Below, piece by piece: positions 7,804 through 15,383 of a stretch of 58,185 nucleotides of DNA; positions within the stretch are counted from its first letter, which is position 1; the number at the start of each line of letters is the position of its first letter. Location: contig NZ_SUGA01000036.1 of the NCBI RefSeq assembly GCF_004963255.1, positions 1 through 58,185 of the forward strand, in the 5' to 3' direction. Origin of the DNA: Mesorhizobium sp. GTDB taxonomy: Bacteria; Pseudomonadota; Alphaproteobacteria; Rhizobiales; Rhizobiaceae. Below the pieces are notes generated by a model, which had not been told where the DNA came from, made no database searches, and saw only the letters and a list, made by a program, of their open reading frames with translations. The translations under genes and the position numbers were made by a program.

Positions 7804-8652
7804 CTACTCGCCCGCCAGCCAATCAGAGGTCCAGCGCGATGGCTGCCGGACGGCGAGCACCTTATGGAGGGCGGGCAACAGGACCTTCAATTCGCCTTCC
7901 AGCGTATAGGGCGGATTGACCACCACCAGCCCGCTGCCGTCGAGGCTGGGCTCGTCCGAGGCGGGCCGTATCTCGAAGGCGATGTCGAGCAGCTTTGGAA
8001 TGCCTGTCTCCTTCAGCGCCGCGCGGAAGGCCGTCACCGCCCTGCGGTCCTTGATCGGATACCAGAGCGCGTAGATGCCACCCGGCCAGCGCCGGTGCGC
8101 CTTGCGCAGGCCTTCGACGAGGCGAGAAAACTCACCTTCCTCCTCGAAGGGCGGATCGATGAGCACCAAGCCGCGCTTTTCCTTCGGCGGCAGTTGCGCG
8201 CCGAGCGCCAGCCAGCCGTCGAGCTCGATCACTCTTGCCTGGAAATCGCCGGCGAAAACCGATTTGAGCCGAGCGGCATCCTGGGGGTGCAGCTCGACCG
8301 CCGTCAGCCGGTCCTGGCTGCGCAGGAGATGGCGAACGATCAGCGGCGAGCCGGGATAATGCTTGAGGCCGCCGTCGGGATTTTGCGCGCGCACCGCTTC
8401 CAGATAGGGCTGAAGCAGCGCCGCCGCCTGCGGCTCGAGCGTCGCCTCGGTGAGCCGGCCGATGCCGCCCTGCCACTCACCGGTCTTGCCGGCTTCGACC
8501 GAGGCAAGATCATAGCGGCCGATGCCGGCATGGGTGTCGATGACCCGAAAAGCCTTGTCCTTCTGCTTGAGATATTCGACGAGGCGCGCGAGCACGGCAT
8601 GCTTGACGACATCGGCGAAATTGCCGGCGTGGTAGGCGTGGCGATAATTCAT
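7804..8652 (-). CDS. rlmJ: 23S rRNA (adenine(2030)-N6)-methyltransferase RlmJ
   Basis: 282 aa, full length for RlmJ, which methylates A2030 of 23S rRNA using S-adenosylmethionine. The start MNYRHAYHAGNFADVVKH is the highly conserved RlmJ N-terminus. IDTHAGIGRYDL is the SAM-binding motif I, and VLIDPPFEEEGEF carries the D-P-P-F catalytic motif of N6-adenine methyltransferases. It is convergent with the araC gene (15-bp gap). A palindromic repeat lies just upstream of its start at 8671-8717. Confidence 0.95.
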   Translation of the reverse strand: MNYRHAYHAGNFADVVKHAVLARLVEYLKQKDKAFRVIDTHAGIGRYDLASVEAGKTGEWQGGIGRLTEATLEPQAAALLQPYLEAVRAQNPDGGLKHYPGSPLIVRHLLRSQDRLTAVELHPQDAARLKSVFAGDFQARVIELDGWLALGAQLPPKEKRGLVLIDPPFEEEGEFSRLVEGLRKAHRRWPGGIYALWYPIKDRRAVTAFRAALKETGIPKLLDIAFEIRPASDEPSLDGSGLVVVNPPYTLEGELKVLLPALHKVLAVRQPSRWTSDWLAGE

Positions 8653-8670
8653 GCCGGCCTCACTTTAGTA

Positions 8671-8717
8671 AGCATGATGTCGTCCGAAAACCGCTTCACA
8701 CTTTTCGGCATCATGCT
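8671..8717. repeat. Palindromic intergenic repeat, CATGATGTCGTCCGAAA family, copy 1
   Basis: Arms AGCATGATG...CGAAAA and TTTTCGG.CATCATGCT flank a short loop. The same element recurs at 29605-29654. The right arm overlaps the last codon and stop of the reverse gene 8711-9340, so this repeat forms that gene's 3' end. Confidence 0.8.
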
Positions 8718-9340
8718 CGTGGCGAACCGTTGCGGCCCCAGCGCGGCGGTGGCGGCTGCGAATTGGGATTCTGCGGGTGGCCTCCGTCGCGGCGGCCGAA
8801 GACGAGCGACAGCACCAGCCCGGCAAGGCCGACGCCCATCAGCGTGTAGCCGGCCGGCTCAGCGCGTTCGTCGATCGAGCCGGTGCCGGCGCGCAGGACG
8901 AGATCGACCGCGCGCATGTCGATGCCGTCGGCATCGCCGGGGCCGACGGTGAAGACGTAAGGGCCAGGCGTGACCCTGTCGATGACGCCGGCCTCGTCGC
9001 GAAAGATCTTGTCGGTCAGTTGCGGGCTGGCCTGGCGCGGATTGTCGGTGTCATTGAAAGAGAGCGCCGAGGCCAGCGCGGTGCGGCCGCCGCTCGCCGC
9101 GGTCAGCGTCAGCACGGTGCGCTGCTGGCCCGCGACCTGCTCGGCCCGCGCGGTCAAGTCGACCAGCACCCGCACCGGCGCGTCGCTTGCGGCGAGCTGC
9201 ACAGTGACCGGCCGGAAGCGGCCGCCCTCATAGACCCGGTAAGTGCCGATGGCGTGGCCGGAAAAGTTGCTCATCGCCCAGGGATAGAAGATGCCGATGG
9301 CGGCGCCGGCGACGAGGAGAAGGACAGAGAGGAAGCGCAT
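8711..9340 (-). CDS. Membrane-anchored protein of unknown function
   Basis: 209 aa. An N-terminal hydrophobic segment (residues 1-22, possibly an uncleaved anchor) precedes a roughly 140-residue beta-rich domain with RPVTVQLAASDAPVRVLVDL. A second membrane segment lies at about 165-185 (GYTLMGVGLAGLVLSLVFG), and the tail is short and proline-rich. The topology suggests a periplasmic domain held between two anchors. I do not recognise the family. The stop codon lies in the arm of a palindromic repeat. A different repeat (9391-9440) lies upstream, so the gene is bracketed by repeats. Confidence 0.7.
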   Translation of the reverse strand: MRFLSVLLLVAGAAIGIFYPWAMSNFSGHAIGTYRVYEGGRFRPVTVQLAASDAPVRVLVDLTARAEQVAGQQRTVLTLTAASGGRTALASALSFNDTDNPRQASPQLTDKIFRDEAGVIDRVTPGPYVFTVGPGDADGIDMRAVDLVLRAGTGSIDERAEPAGYTLMGVGLAGLVLSLVFGRRDGGHPQNPNSQPPPPRWGRNGSPRA

Positions 9341-9390
9341 TCAGACCCTTGGCTGTTTCGTACGGCTGGCGGCTGTCCGCCCTACTTTTT

Positions 9391-9440
9391 TGACGCAATT
9401 CCGGACGGAAAACCGCCCACACTTTTCCTGGAATTGCTCT
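9391..9440. repeat. GCAATTCC palindromic repeat, copy 1
   Basis: GACGCAATTCCGGACGGAAA ... TTTTCCTGGAATTGC: outer arms GCAATTCC/GGAATTGC with an inner GGAAAA/TTTTCC pairing. The same unit occurs at 29497-29545, 52406-52452 and 52465-52512, all in the same orientation. It ends directly against the stop codon of the reverse tetR gene at 9439. Confidence 0.88.
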
Positions 9441-10104
9441 AGCGGTTTTCGTTTCGGGCAGCTTCGCGAACCCGCTCCATCTCGTCCAGAAACATTTCCA
9501 GGCCAAGCTCGAATGTCTTGTCGAAGCCGGCGCTGCCGAAATAGGCCCCGGCCTTCACAACGCTCGGATAGTCGCGCGCCAGTTCCTCGTCGCTGACCGT
9601 GGTGACGGCCGAAGGTCCCTTGGCGTAGCCGGCCGTCTCGTCGAGGATCGCGCCCATCAGATAGTAGCCGGCGGCGCGGAACAGGCGGGCGCTGAGCTCG
9701 GGGCCGAAACCGCCGTCCTCGAACAGGCCGATAATGGCGTTGAGCTTCGCAAGGCAGGGCGGCGAGTTCATGCGGTAGACGACGATGAAGGGCGCGAAGG
9801 CCGGGTGCTCGGTGGCGACACGGCGGAATTCCTGCATGCCGATGCGGGCCCGTTCGCGCCAGGGCAGATCGCCGCCAGGGATGACGAGCCCGCTCATCTG
9901 GCGGTCGACCAGCGCCTCGTAGAGATGCGCCTGCGAGGGAAAGTGGTGATAGATGCTCATCGCCTCGCAGCCGAGCCTGGCGGCGAGCTTGCGCATCGAA
10001 AAGCCGGACAGCCCTTCCCGCTCGATCACCTCGAAGGCAGCATCCTCGATCATCTCGCGGGAGAGCTTTCCGCGGGGGCGCTTTTTTTTGCTCGATGCAT
10101 CCAT
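9439..10104 (-). CDS. TetR family transcriptional regulator
   Basis: 221 aa. A lysine/arginine-rich N-terminus (SKKKRPRGK) leads into a TetR HTH at about residues 14-60 (MRKLAARLGCEAMSIYHHFPS), with the I-Y-H-H-F recognition-helix signature. The C-terminal domain resembles the TetR_C group with GFGPELSARLFRAAGYYLMG. I prefer the ATG at 10104; a TTG at 10119 is an in-frame alternative but would lie in the operator/promoter region. It is divergent from the exported AhpD-like gene. Two near-identical palindromes between them (10120-10133, 10150-10163) are the likely binding sites, giving autoregulation and control of the neighbour. Confidence 0.9.
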   Translation of the reverse strand: MDASSKKKRPRGKLSREMIEDAAFEVIEREGLSGFSMRKLAARLGCEAMSIYHHFPSQAHLYEALVDRQMSGLVIPGGDLPWRERARIGMQEFRRVATEHPAFAPFIVVYRMNSPPCLAKLNAIIGLFEDGGFGPELSARLFRAAGYYLMGAILDETAGYAKGPSAVTTVSDEELARDYPSVVKAGAYFGSAGFDKTFELGLEMFLDEMERVREAARNENR

Positions 10105-10119
10105 GGCGGCGCTTGACAA

Positions 10120-10133
10120 CTTACACTGTAAGG
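10120..10133. promoter_or_regulatory. Predicted TetR operator 1
   Basis: CTTACACTGTAAGG contains the perfect odd-centred palindrome CTTACA-C-TGTAAG. It matches operator 2 at 12 of 14 positions and starts exactly 30 bp before it, in the divergent tetR/AhpD-like promoter region. It directly follows TTGACA (10113-10118), a -35-like box on the forward strand. Confidence 0.72.
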
Positions 10134-10149
10134 TTCATCGTTCGCATAC

Positions 10150-10163
10150 CTTACATCGTAAGG
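10150..10163. promoter_or_regulatory. Predicted TetR operator 2
   Basis: CTTACATCGTAAGG, arms CTTAC/GTAAG, is the second copy of the operator-like sequence, about three helical turns from the first and 25 bp before the forward start codon. The AGGAGA ribosome site of the downstream gene follows. Confidence 0.72.
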
Positions 10164-10188
10164 CTAACAAAAACCAGAGGAGAACATC

Positions 10189-10662
10189 ATGTCAGTCATT
10201 CGCATCGTCTCAGCTGTGCATTTCTGCCTTCGTTCCGCCTCGCTCATCGCCGCCGCCGGCATGTTTGCCGTGGCGTTCGCTTCCGCGCCTGCCCGGGCCG
10301 ATGATTACGACGCCACCCTCAAGGACATCCAGTCGACGATGGGCGGCGTGCCGAGCTTCGTCAAACAATTCCCGAAAGCCGGTCTGCCTGGCGCCTGGGC
10401 CGAGGTCAAGGCCATCGAGCTCAGCGACAAGACGGCGCTGACGCCGAAGGAGAAGTCGCTGATCTCGCTGGCGGTCGCGGCGCAGATTCCCTGCAGCTAC
10501 TGCATCTGGTCGGACACCGAAAACGCCAGGCACGCCGGCGCCACCGACCAGGAGATCCAGGAAGCCGTCGCCATGGCGGCGCTGACGCGTCACTGGAGCA
10601 CCATCTTCAACGGCATGCAGGTCGATTTCGACCAGTTCAAGAAAGAGATGGGCGGAGAGTAA
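10189..10662 (+). CDS. Exported AhpD-like (carboxymuconolactone decarboxylase family) protein
   Basis: 157 aa. Residues 1-37 look like a Sec signal peptide ending ARA-DD, unusual because most family members are cytoplasmic. The core has the alkylhydroperoxidase D-like motif: EKSLISLAVAAQIPCSYC with C102 and C105, and H115 in ENARHAG. The two cysteines and histidine are the AhpD redox/proton relay, so a peroxide- or thiol-linked periplasmic activity is plausible; decarboxylase activity is not implied. An AGGAG ribosome site precedes the ATG. It is probably repressed by the divergent TetR through the two operators. A terminator follows. Confidence 0.87.
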   Translation: MSVIRIVSAVHFCLRSASLIAAAGMFAVAFASAPARADDYDATLKDIQSTMGGVPSFVKQFPKAGLPGAWAEVKAIELSDKTALTPKEKSLISLAVAAQIPCSYCIWSDTENARHAGATDQEIQEAVAMAALTRHWSTIFNGMQVDFDQFKKEMGGE

Positions 10663-10690
10663 AGCCTTATCTCGACACAACTTGTCTGGC

Positions 10691-10723
10691 AAAGCGGGCG
10701 GGCGCGAACCTCGCCCGCCTTTC
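10691..10723 (+). terminator. Rho-independent terminator after the AhpD-like gene
   Basis: A GCGGGCG (10694-10700) / CGCCCGC (10712-10718) stem flanked by AAA on the left and CTTTC on the right, 29 bp after the stop codon. The short T run makes it moderate in strength. Confidence 0.65.
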
Positions 10724-10901
10724 GCTGTCGATCTGGGCTCCAACCAAGCTTATGGATTCGCCGCCGCCGCTGCTCTATAGGAACAGCGCCTTGTTAAAAG
10801 CCGGCACAAATCCGATATCGGACCGGCGCCGGCCGGGCAGACATTGGAGAGTTGCCTCTCCGCAGGCCCTCGAATAGCGCCCGTCCCGAACTGGCGGCCC
10901 A

Positions 10902-11831
10902 TTGGAGACCTTGTTGAAGCGAGCGATATCGATAGTCGTCACCCTGGCGCTGCTGGCATGGCTTGCCAGCGACCAGCGCTGGAAGATGGTTGGCGATGCA
11001 TTTGCCTCGATTACTCCCGCCGCCTTCCTGGCGGTCGCGGCAGCGCTGTTCGTCACCTATGTGCTCAGGGCGCTGCGCGTCTGCGACGAGTTCCGCGACG
11101 ATGTGAACGGCCGCTTCGGCGCCGCGCTGCGCATCATCCTGATCCACAATGCCATGATCAATGTCGTTCCCTTCCGCGGCGGCGAGACGGCCTTCCCGAT
11201 CCTGTTGCGTCAGGTGTTCGGCGTGTCGATCGTGCGCGCCAGCGCCTCTCTTCTCTGGTTCAGGCTGCAGGACGCTTTCGTCGTCGGCGTGCTGGCCTGC
11301 CTCGTATGGCCGGGCCTCCATCTGGCGCTGCGGGCCGCCGGCATTGCGGCGCTGATCGCCGCCGCCTGGTACCTGCCGCGCTGGGCCCGCGCGCCGCACA
11401 ACTGGACAGCCGGCGGCAGGATCGTCTCCAAGCTCGGCAAATTGCGAGACATCTTCACCGAGGCGACGGGGCGCTCGCGCTATGGCTGGTGGTGGACGAT
11501 CGCCAACTGGGCGCTGAAGCTCGGCGTGCAGGGCTGGCTGCTCGCCATGCTGCTCAACACCTCGTTCCAGACCGCCTTTCCCGGCGCCGTCGGCGCGGAA
11601 GCAGCCGCCATCCTGCCGGTGCAGGGCGTCGCCGGCTTCGGCACCTATGAGGCGGGCGCCGCCGCGGCGCTGCTCTATTCCGGCGTTGCCATGAAGGACG
11701 GCTTGCAGGCGGCGCTCGCGCTGCATCTCTTCATCCTGTGCTCGGCGGTCGCAACCGGTGCGATCGCCTGGCTGTTCCCCTCGAAATCGACGCTGCCGGA
11801 AAACCCGGCGGCGGGACCGGCAAGGAAATGA
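10902..11831 (+). CDS. Flippase-like integral membrane protein (lysylphosphatidylglycerol synthase TM-region family)
   Basis: About 309 aa with seven or eight hydrophobic segments and no soluble catalytic domain. NAMINVVPFRGGETAFPILL and ILPVQGVAGFGTYEAGA are the two conserved loops of the UPF0104/LPG-synthase transmembrane family, whose members are proposed lipid flippases. The next gene starts inside its stop codon (ATGA), and that gene encodes a polyprenyl-phosphate glycosyltransferase, so a role in moving a lipid-linked sugar across the inner membrane is a reasonable inference. The start is a TTG (10902, or 10911/10914, with GGAG at 10904-10907 favouring the later ones). Confidence 0.85.
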   Translation: METLLKRAISIVVTLALLAWLASDQRWKMVGDAFASITPAAFLAVAAALFVTYVLRALRVCDEFRDDVNGRFGAALRIILIHNAMINVVPFRGGETAFPILLRQVFGVSIVRASASLLWFRLQDAFVVGVLACLVWPGLHLALRAAGIAALIAAAWYLPRWARAPHNWTAGGRIVSKLGKLRDIFTEATGRSRYGWWWTIANWALKLGVQGWLLAMLLNTSFQTAFPGAVGAEAAAILPVQGVAGFGTYEAGAAAALLYSGVAMKDGLQAALALHLFILCSAVATGAIAWLFPSKSTLPENPAAGPARK

Positions 11832-12916
11832 CCGCCATGAACGTGCTTCCCATCCCCGCATCGGGATTGCCCGAGGGCGCCGTCATGCCCGAGCACAAGC
11901 TCTCCATCGTCATCCCGATGTATAACGAGGCCGACAATGTCGAGCCGCTGCTTGTGCGCATCCATCAGGCGATGGAGAACTACAGCCAGCCATGGGAGGT
12001 GGTGCTGGTCGACGACGGCAGCACCGACGCCACCCCCGCCGAGATCCGCCGGCTGGCGGCGCAATACGGACCGCATGTGCATGGCGTGGAGCTGGTGCGC
12101 AACTACAAGCAGACCGCCGCCATGCAGGCCGGCCTCGACGCCGCGCGCGGCGATGTCATCGCGACGCTCGACGGCGACCTGCAGAACGACCCCTTCGACA
12201 TTCCGCGCATGGTCTATCGCCTGCTGACCGAGGATCTCGACCTCGTCGCCGGCTGGCGCAAGGACCGCAAGGAAGGGTTCTGGTTGCGCCGCCTGCCGTC
12301 CCGCATCGCCAACAGGTTGATCGCGCGGGTCACCGGCGTTAAGCTCAAGGACTATGGCTGCAGCCTGAAAGTGTTCCGCGGCAGCGTCATCCGCAGCGTG
12401 CGGCTCTATGGCGAGATGCACCGCTTCATCCCGGCGTGGCTCGCGACGGTGACGACGCCGCGGCGCATAGCCGAGGAAGTGGTGACCCATCACGCCCGCA
12501 TCCACGGCCAGTCGAAATACGGCATCTCGCGTACCTTCCGTGTGGTGCTGGACCTCGTCTTCATGTTCTTCTTCCTGCGCTATCGCACGCGTCCCGGCCA
12601 TTTCTTCGGCGGCATCGGCATCGTGCTCGGCGTGCTCGGCTCGCTGATCCTGGCCTATCTCTTCGCGATCAAGGTTTTCTGGGGGCAGGACATTGGCACC
12701 AGGCCGATGCTGATCACCGGCTTCTTCCTGGTGATCGCCGGGTTGCAGGCTGTAACCTCGGGCGTGCTCGCCGAGATGCTGTCACGCGTCTATCTGGAGG
12801 CCAACGGCGCGCTCGCCTATGTGGCGCGGCCGCAGCCCGCGCATGGCGAGGGTGACGGCTGGCACTGGCCGAGCAAGGCGGCGGCAGTTGAAATACCGAA
12901 GACGCGTCGGAAGTGA
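11828..12916 (+). CDS. Glycosyltransferase family 2, polyprenyl-phosphate type
   Basis: 362 aa. The N-terminal GT-A domain has LSIVIPMYNEADNV, the nucleotide-binding VLVDDGSTD (D62, D63), the metal-binding LDGDLQNDP, and LKDYGCSLKVFR, all typical of dolichol/undecaprenyl-phosphate sugar transferases (DPM1/GtrB/ArnC type). Two or three membrane helices follow after about residue 235 (FMFFFLRYRTRPGHFFGG onward), as in GtrB/ArnC. It transfers a sugar from a nucleotide donor to a membrane polyprenyl phosphate. The ATG overlaps the stop of the flippase-like gene by 4 nt. The sugar is unknown. Confidence 0.9.
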   Translation: MTAMNVLPIPASGLPEGAVMPEHKLSIVIPMYNEADNVEPLLVRIHQAMENYSQPWEVVLVDDGSTDATPAEIRRLAAQYGPHVHGVELVRNYKQTAAMQAGLDAARGDVIATLDGDLQNDPFDIPRMVYRLLTEDLDLVAGWRKDRKEGFWLRRLPSRIANRLIARVTGVKLKDYGCSLKVFRGSVIRSVRLYGEMHRFIPAWLATVTTPRRIAEEVVTHHARIHGQSKYGISRTFRVVLDLVFMFFFLRYRTRPGHFFGGIGIVLGVLGSLILAYLFAIKVFWGQDIGTRPMLITGFFLVIAGLQAVTSGVLAEMLSRVYLEANGALAYVARPQPAHGEGDGWHWPSKAAAVEIPKTRRK

Positions 12917-13002
12917 CCGGGCTGGCTGGCCGGCAGTGGCGGCATTGCCAATCGCATTGATTTCGCGCAACGGTCCTCCCAAGGAACGACCGCGAATGAG
13001 CG

Positions 13003-14166
13003 ATGCCGGGGGCTGACGGAACCATCCTGATAACCGGCGCACGCGCGCCGGTGGCGCTGCATCTGGCGCGCCTTGTCCACGGCGCCGGTCGCAGGGTGAT
13101 CCTGGCCGACACGCCGGCGCGGCCGATCGCGGCGGCGAGCAAGGCCTGCGCGCGCCACCACCGCCTGCCGCCGCCGCGCTTCGAACCGCAGGCCTATGCG
13201 AATGCGGTGGAAGCGCTGATAAGGGCTGAAGGCGTCGAACTGGTCATCCCGACCTGCGAGGAAGTCTTTCACCTTGCGCTGGCCTGGCGCGGCAGGACCA
13301 TGCCGGGAAAATTGTTCGCCCCCGACATCGGATTGCTGGCGCAGGTCCACAACAAGCACAGCTTCATCCGGCTTGCCGAACAGCTCGGCTTGGCGGTGCC
13401 GGAGACGACGCTTCTCAATTCCCGCGACGATCTGCAGTCGGTGCGCGGCCACTCGCGCGACCTGGTGTTCAAGCCGGTCTGGTCGCGCTTCGCCAGCCAT
13501 GTCCTGCTGCGGCCGACACCGGATTTCCTCGATGCGATCGCGCCCTCGCCCGCCATGCCCTGGGTGGCGCAGCGTTTCGTCGAGGGCGAGGAGATCAGCG
13601 CCTATGCGGTGGCGCGCGAGGGACGGCTCAAGGCGCTGGCGCTCTACCGTTCTCCCTATCGCGCCGGCAAGGGCGCCGGCATCTTCTTCGAGCGGGTCGA
13701 GGACGATGCGGTGCGCGAACTGGTCGAGCGCATCGTCGCCGGAACCGCATGGACCGGGCAGATCTCCTTCGACCTGATGCGTGAGCCCAATGGCCGCGTG
13801 CTGCCGCTGGAATGCAATCCGCGGGCGGTCAGCGGCCTGCATTTCTTCCGCGATCCGGCGCGGTTTGCCGCTGCTGTGCTTGGCGGCGGTCCGGAAGTCA
13901 GGCCGGACGTCACTGCGCCGCAAACAGTGCGGCTCGCGATGTGGATCTATGGGCTGCCGGCGGCGCTGCGTGCGCGAGCGCTCGCTCGCTTTCGCGAGGC
14001 GATGCGCGGGAGCGAGGAGTTGCTAGACTGGCCCGGCGATTCAGCCCCGGTCAGGGCGCAATGGACGGCGCTGGCGGAGATCGCCGGGATGGCGTGGCGT
14101 GAGCGGATCAGCCTGCAGGCGGCGTCGACGCGGGATATCGAGTGGAACGGGCCGGGTTCGGGCTAG
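13003..14166 (+). CDS. ATP-grasp domain protein
   Basis: 387 aa. An N-terminal Rossmann-like PreATP-grasp domain (TILITGARAPVALHLARL) is followed by an ATP-grasp fold: NKHSFIRLAEQLGLAVPETT, DLVFKPVWSRFASHV with the ATP-contacting lysine, ISFDLM, and LPLECNPRAVSGLHFF with the metal-binding E-x-N. Such enzymes join a carboxylate to an amine or thiol through an acyl phosphate. It lies 86 bp after the glycosyltransferase and probably belongs to the same operon. The start is doubtful: the only good ribosome site (AAGGA at 12981) fits an ATG at 12996 whose frame ends after six codons (see findings). Confidence 0.85.
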   Translation: MPGADGTILITGARAPVALHLARLVHGAGRRVILADTPARPIAAASKACARHHRLPPPRFEPQAYANAVEALIRAEGVELVIPTCEEVFHLALAWRGRTMPGKLFAPDIGLLAQVHNKHSFIRLAEQLGLAVPETTLLNSRDDLQSVRGHSRDLVFKPVWSRFASHVLLRPTPDFLDAIAPSPAMPWVAQRFVEGEEISAYAVAREGRLKALALYRSPYRAGKGAGIFFERVEDDAVRELVERIVAGTAWTGQISFDLMREPNGRVLPLECNPRAVSGLHFFRDPARFAAAVLGGGPEVRPDVTAPQTVRLAMWIYGLPAALRARALARFREAMRGSEELLDWPGDSAPVRAQWTALAEIAGMAWRERISLQAASTRDIEWNGPGSG

Positions 14167-14191
14167 GCAGACTGTAGAAGTCGGCGGGACA

Positions 14192-14350
14192 GCGCCCCCC
14201 TTTGTCCTACCGGACATCTCCCCCACAAGGGGGGAGATCAGCAGTTTCGGCGCCTAGCTCATCTTGCAATGTCGGCGATTGGCGAAAGCCGGTGCGACAG
14301 CCAATCTCCCCCCTCGTGGGGGAGATGGCCGGTAGGACAGAGGGGGGCGC
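14192..14350. repeat. Giant inverted intergenic repeat (RIME-like), copy 1
   Basis: The element runs from GCGCCCCCC to GGGGGGCGC. Its outer ~35-bp arms (GTCCTACCGG, CATCTCCCCC and their complements) are inverted. Each arm carries its own small hairpin of CTCCCCC/GGGGGAG. The middle has GATTGGCGAAAGCCGG. A homologous 160-bp copy lies at 54381-54540. It fills the space between two convergent gene sets, where it could terminate transcription in both directions. Confidence 0.88.
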
Positions 14351-14387
14351 GAAGGAACGCGGCCTATCCTTCTTCAGCAGCAAACAA

Positions 14388-15383
14388 TCACAATTCGATC
14401 TCGTGCACCCTGGCCTCGCTCGCTGCTCCCGGCATCCTGCCCTCCATGATCGCCGCTATGTCGCGGCGCAGGAAATCGAGCGGGCCGATGACCGGCAGAG
14501 CCAGTGGCGCGAAACGGGCACTGTCGCTTGCCGATTTCAACACCCGGCGGTCCTGGTGCAGCGCGATGGTGAAGAGCGGCTTGAAGGCCAGCGCCTTCAG
14601 CTCGCCGAGCAAGCCCTGGCGCCGGCCGATCAGCCAGCCGACGCCCTCGACGGTGCGCTCGTCGGCCTGGCGCAGATGGAAGGTGGTGGCCAGAACCAGC
14701 CCGTCCTTGCCCCAATATTCGAGCTCGGCGATGCCGGGATGGCGAAAGCGGCCGATAGTCCTGGCACGCTCGCCTTCCAGCAGCCGGCTGATCAGGCCCT
14801 GCTGGCGGTCCTCGCCGGTGTAGCTCGCCTCGACCCAGCCCTCGCCGCCCGTCACCTCGACCCGCACCAGACGGCGTTTCGAGGTGAGGCCGCGCAGCAG
14901 GCCCTTATGGGTGAAATGGGTATGGGTGGCGTCGAGGATGTTTTCCGCCGCATCGATGACCGTCGACTGCGTCGACGAGCGCACGCGCCGCACGATGATA
15001 TCCTTGCCCTGCATGCAGTGCAGGTAGGGCTCGCCCCGCGGCGTGCCGGACGAGATGAAGACCACCCCGTCGCGCTCGATCGCGGCATAGCGGCGGACGC
15101 GGTAATGCGGCATGGCGCCGACATGGCCGGGGATCGCCGTGCAGCGTCCCTCGCCGTCATAACGCCAGCCGTGATAGGGGCATTCAATCTCGCCGCCGAC
15201 CACCTTGCCGGTCGACAGCTCGACCAGCCGGTGCGGGCAGCGGTCGAACAACGCGGCGACACCTTGCGTCGAGCGGAACAGCACCAGGGGCTCGCCGTCG
15301 AAAAGGACACGCTTCGGCCGCTTGCCGATATCCGCGGACAGCGCCACCGCCTGCCAATGAGCTTCCGCGCGGCGCTCGCTCAC
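14388..15383 (-). CDS. Rieske [2Fe-2S] non-heme iron oxygenase
   Basis: 331 aa. The Rieske cluster motif C-P-H ... C-P-Y-H is complete: C49, H51, C68 and H71, with 16 residues between the pairs. The catalytic mononuclear iron site follows as D151-x2-H154-x4-H159 (DATHTHFTH). The protein therefore looks like an oxygenase component that needs a separate reductase, which is not encoded nearby. Such enzymes hydroxylate, demethylate or desaturate ring substrates. The GTG start overlaps the stop of the upstream gene by 4 nt (GTGA), making this the last gene of the six-gene operon. The substrate is presumably the operon's product. Confidence 0.9.
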   Translation of the reverse strand: MSERRAEAHWQAVALSADIGKRPKRVLFDGEPLVLFRSTQGVAALFDRCPHRLVELSTGKVVGGEIECPYHGWRYDGEGRCTAIPGHVGAMPHYRVRRYAAIERDGVVFISSGTPRGEPYLHCMQGKDIIVRRVRSSTQSTVIDAAENILDATHTHFTHKGLLRGLTSKRRLVRVEVTGGEGWVEASYTGEDRQQGLISRLLEGERARTIGRFRHPGIAELEYWGKDGLVLATTFHLRQADERTVEGVGWLIGRRQGLLGELKALAFKPLFTIALHQDRRVLKSASDSARFAPLALPVIGPLDFLRRDIAAIMEGRMPGAASEARVHEIEL

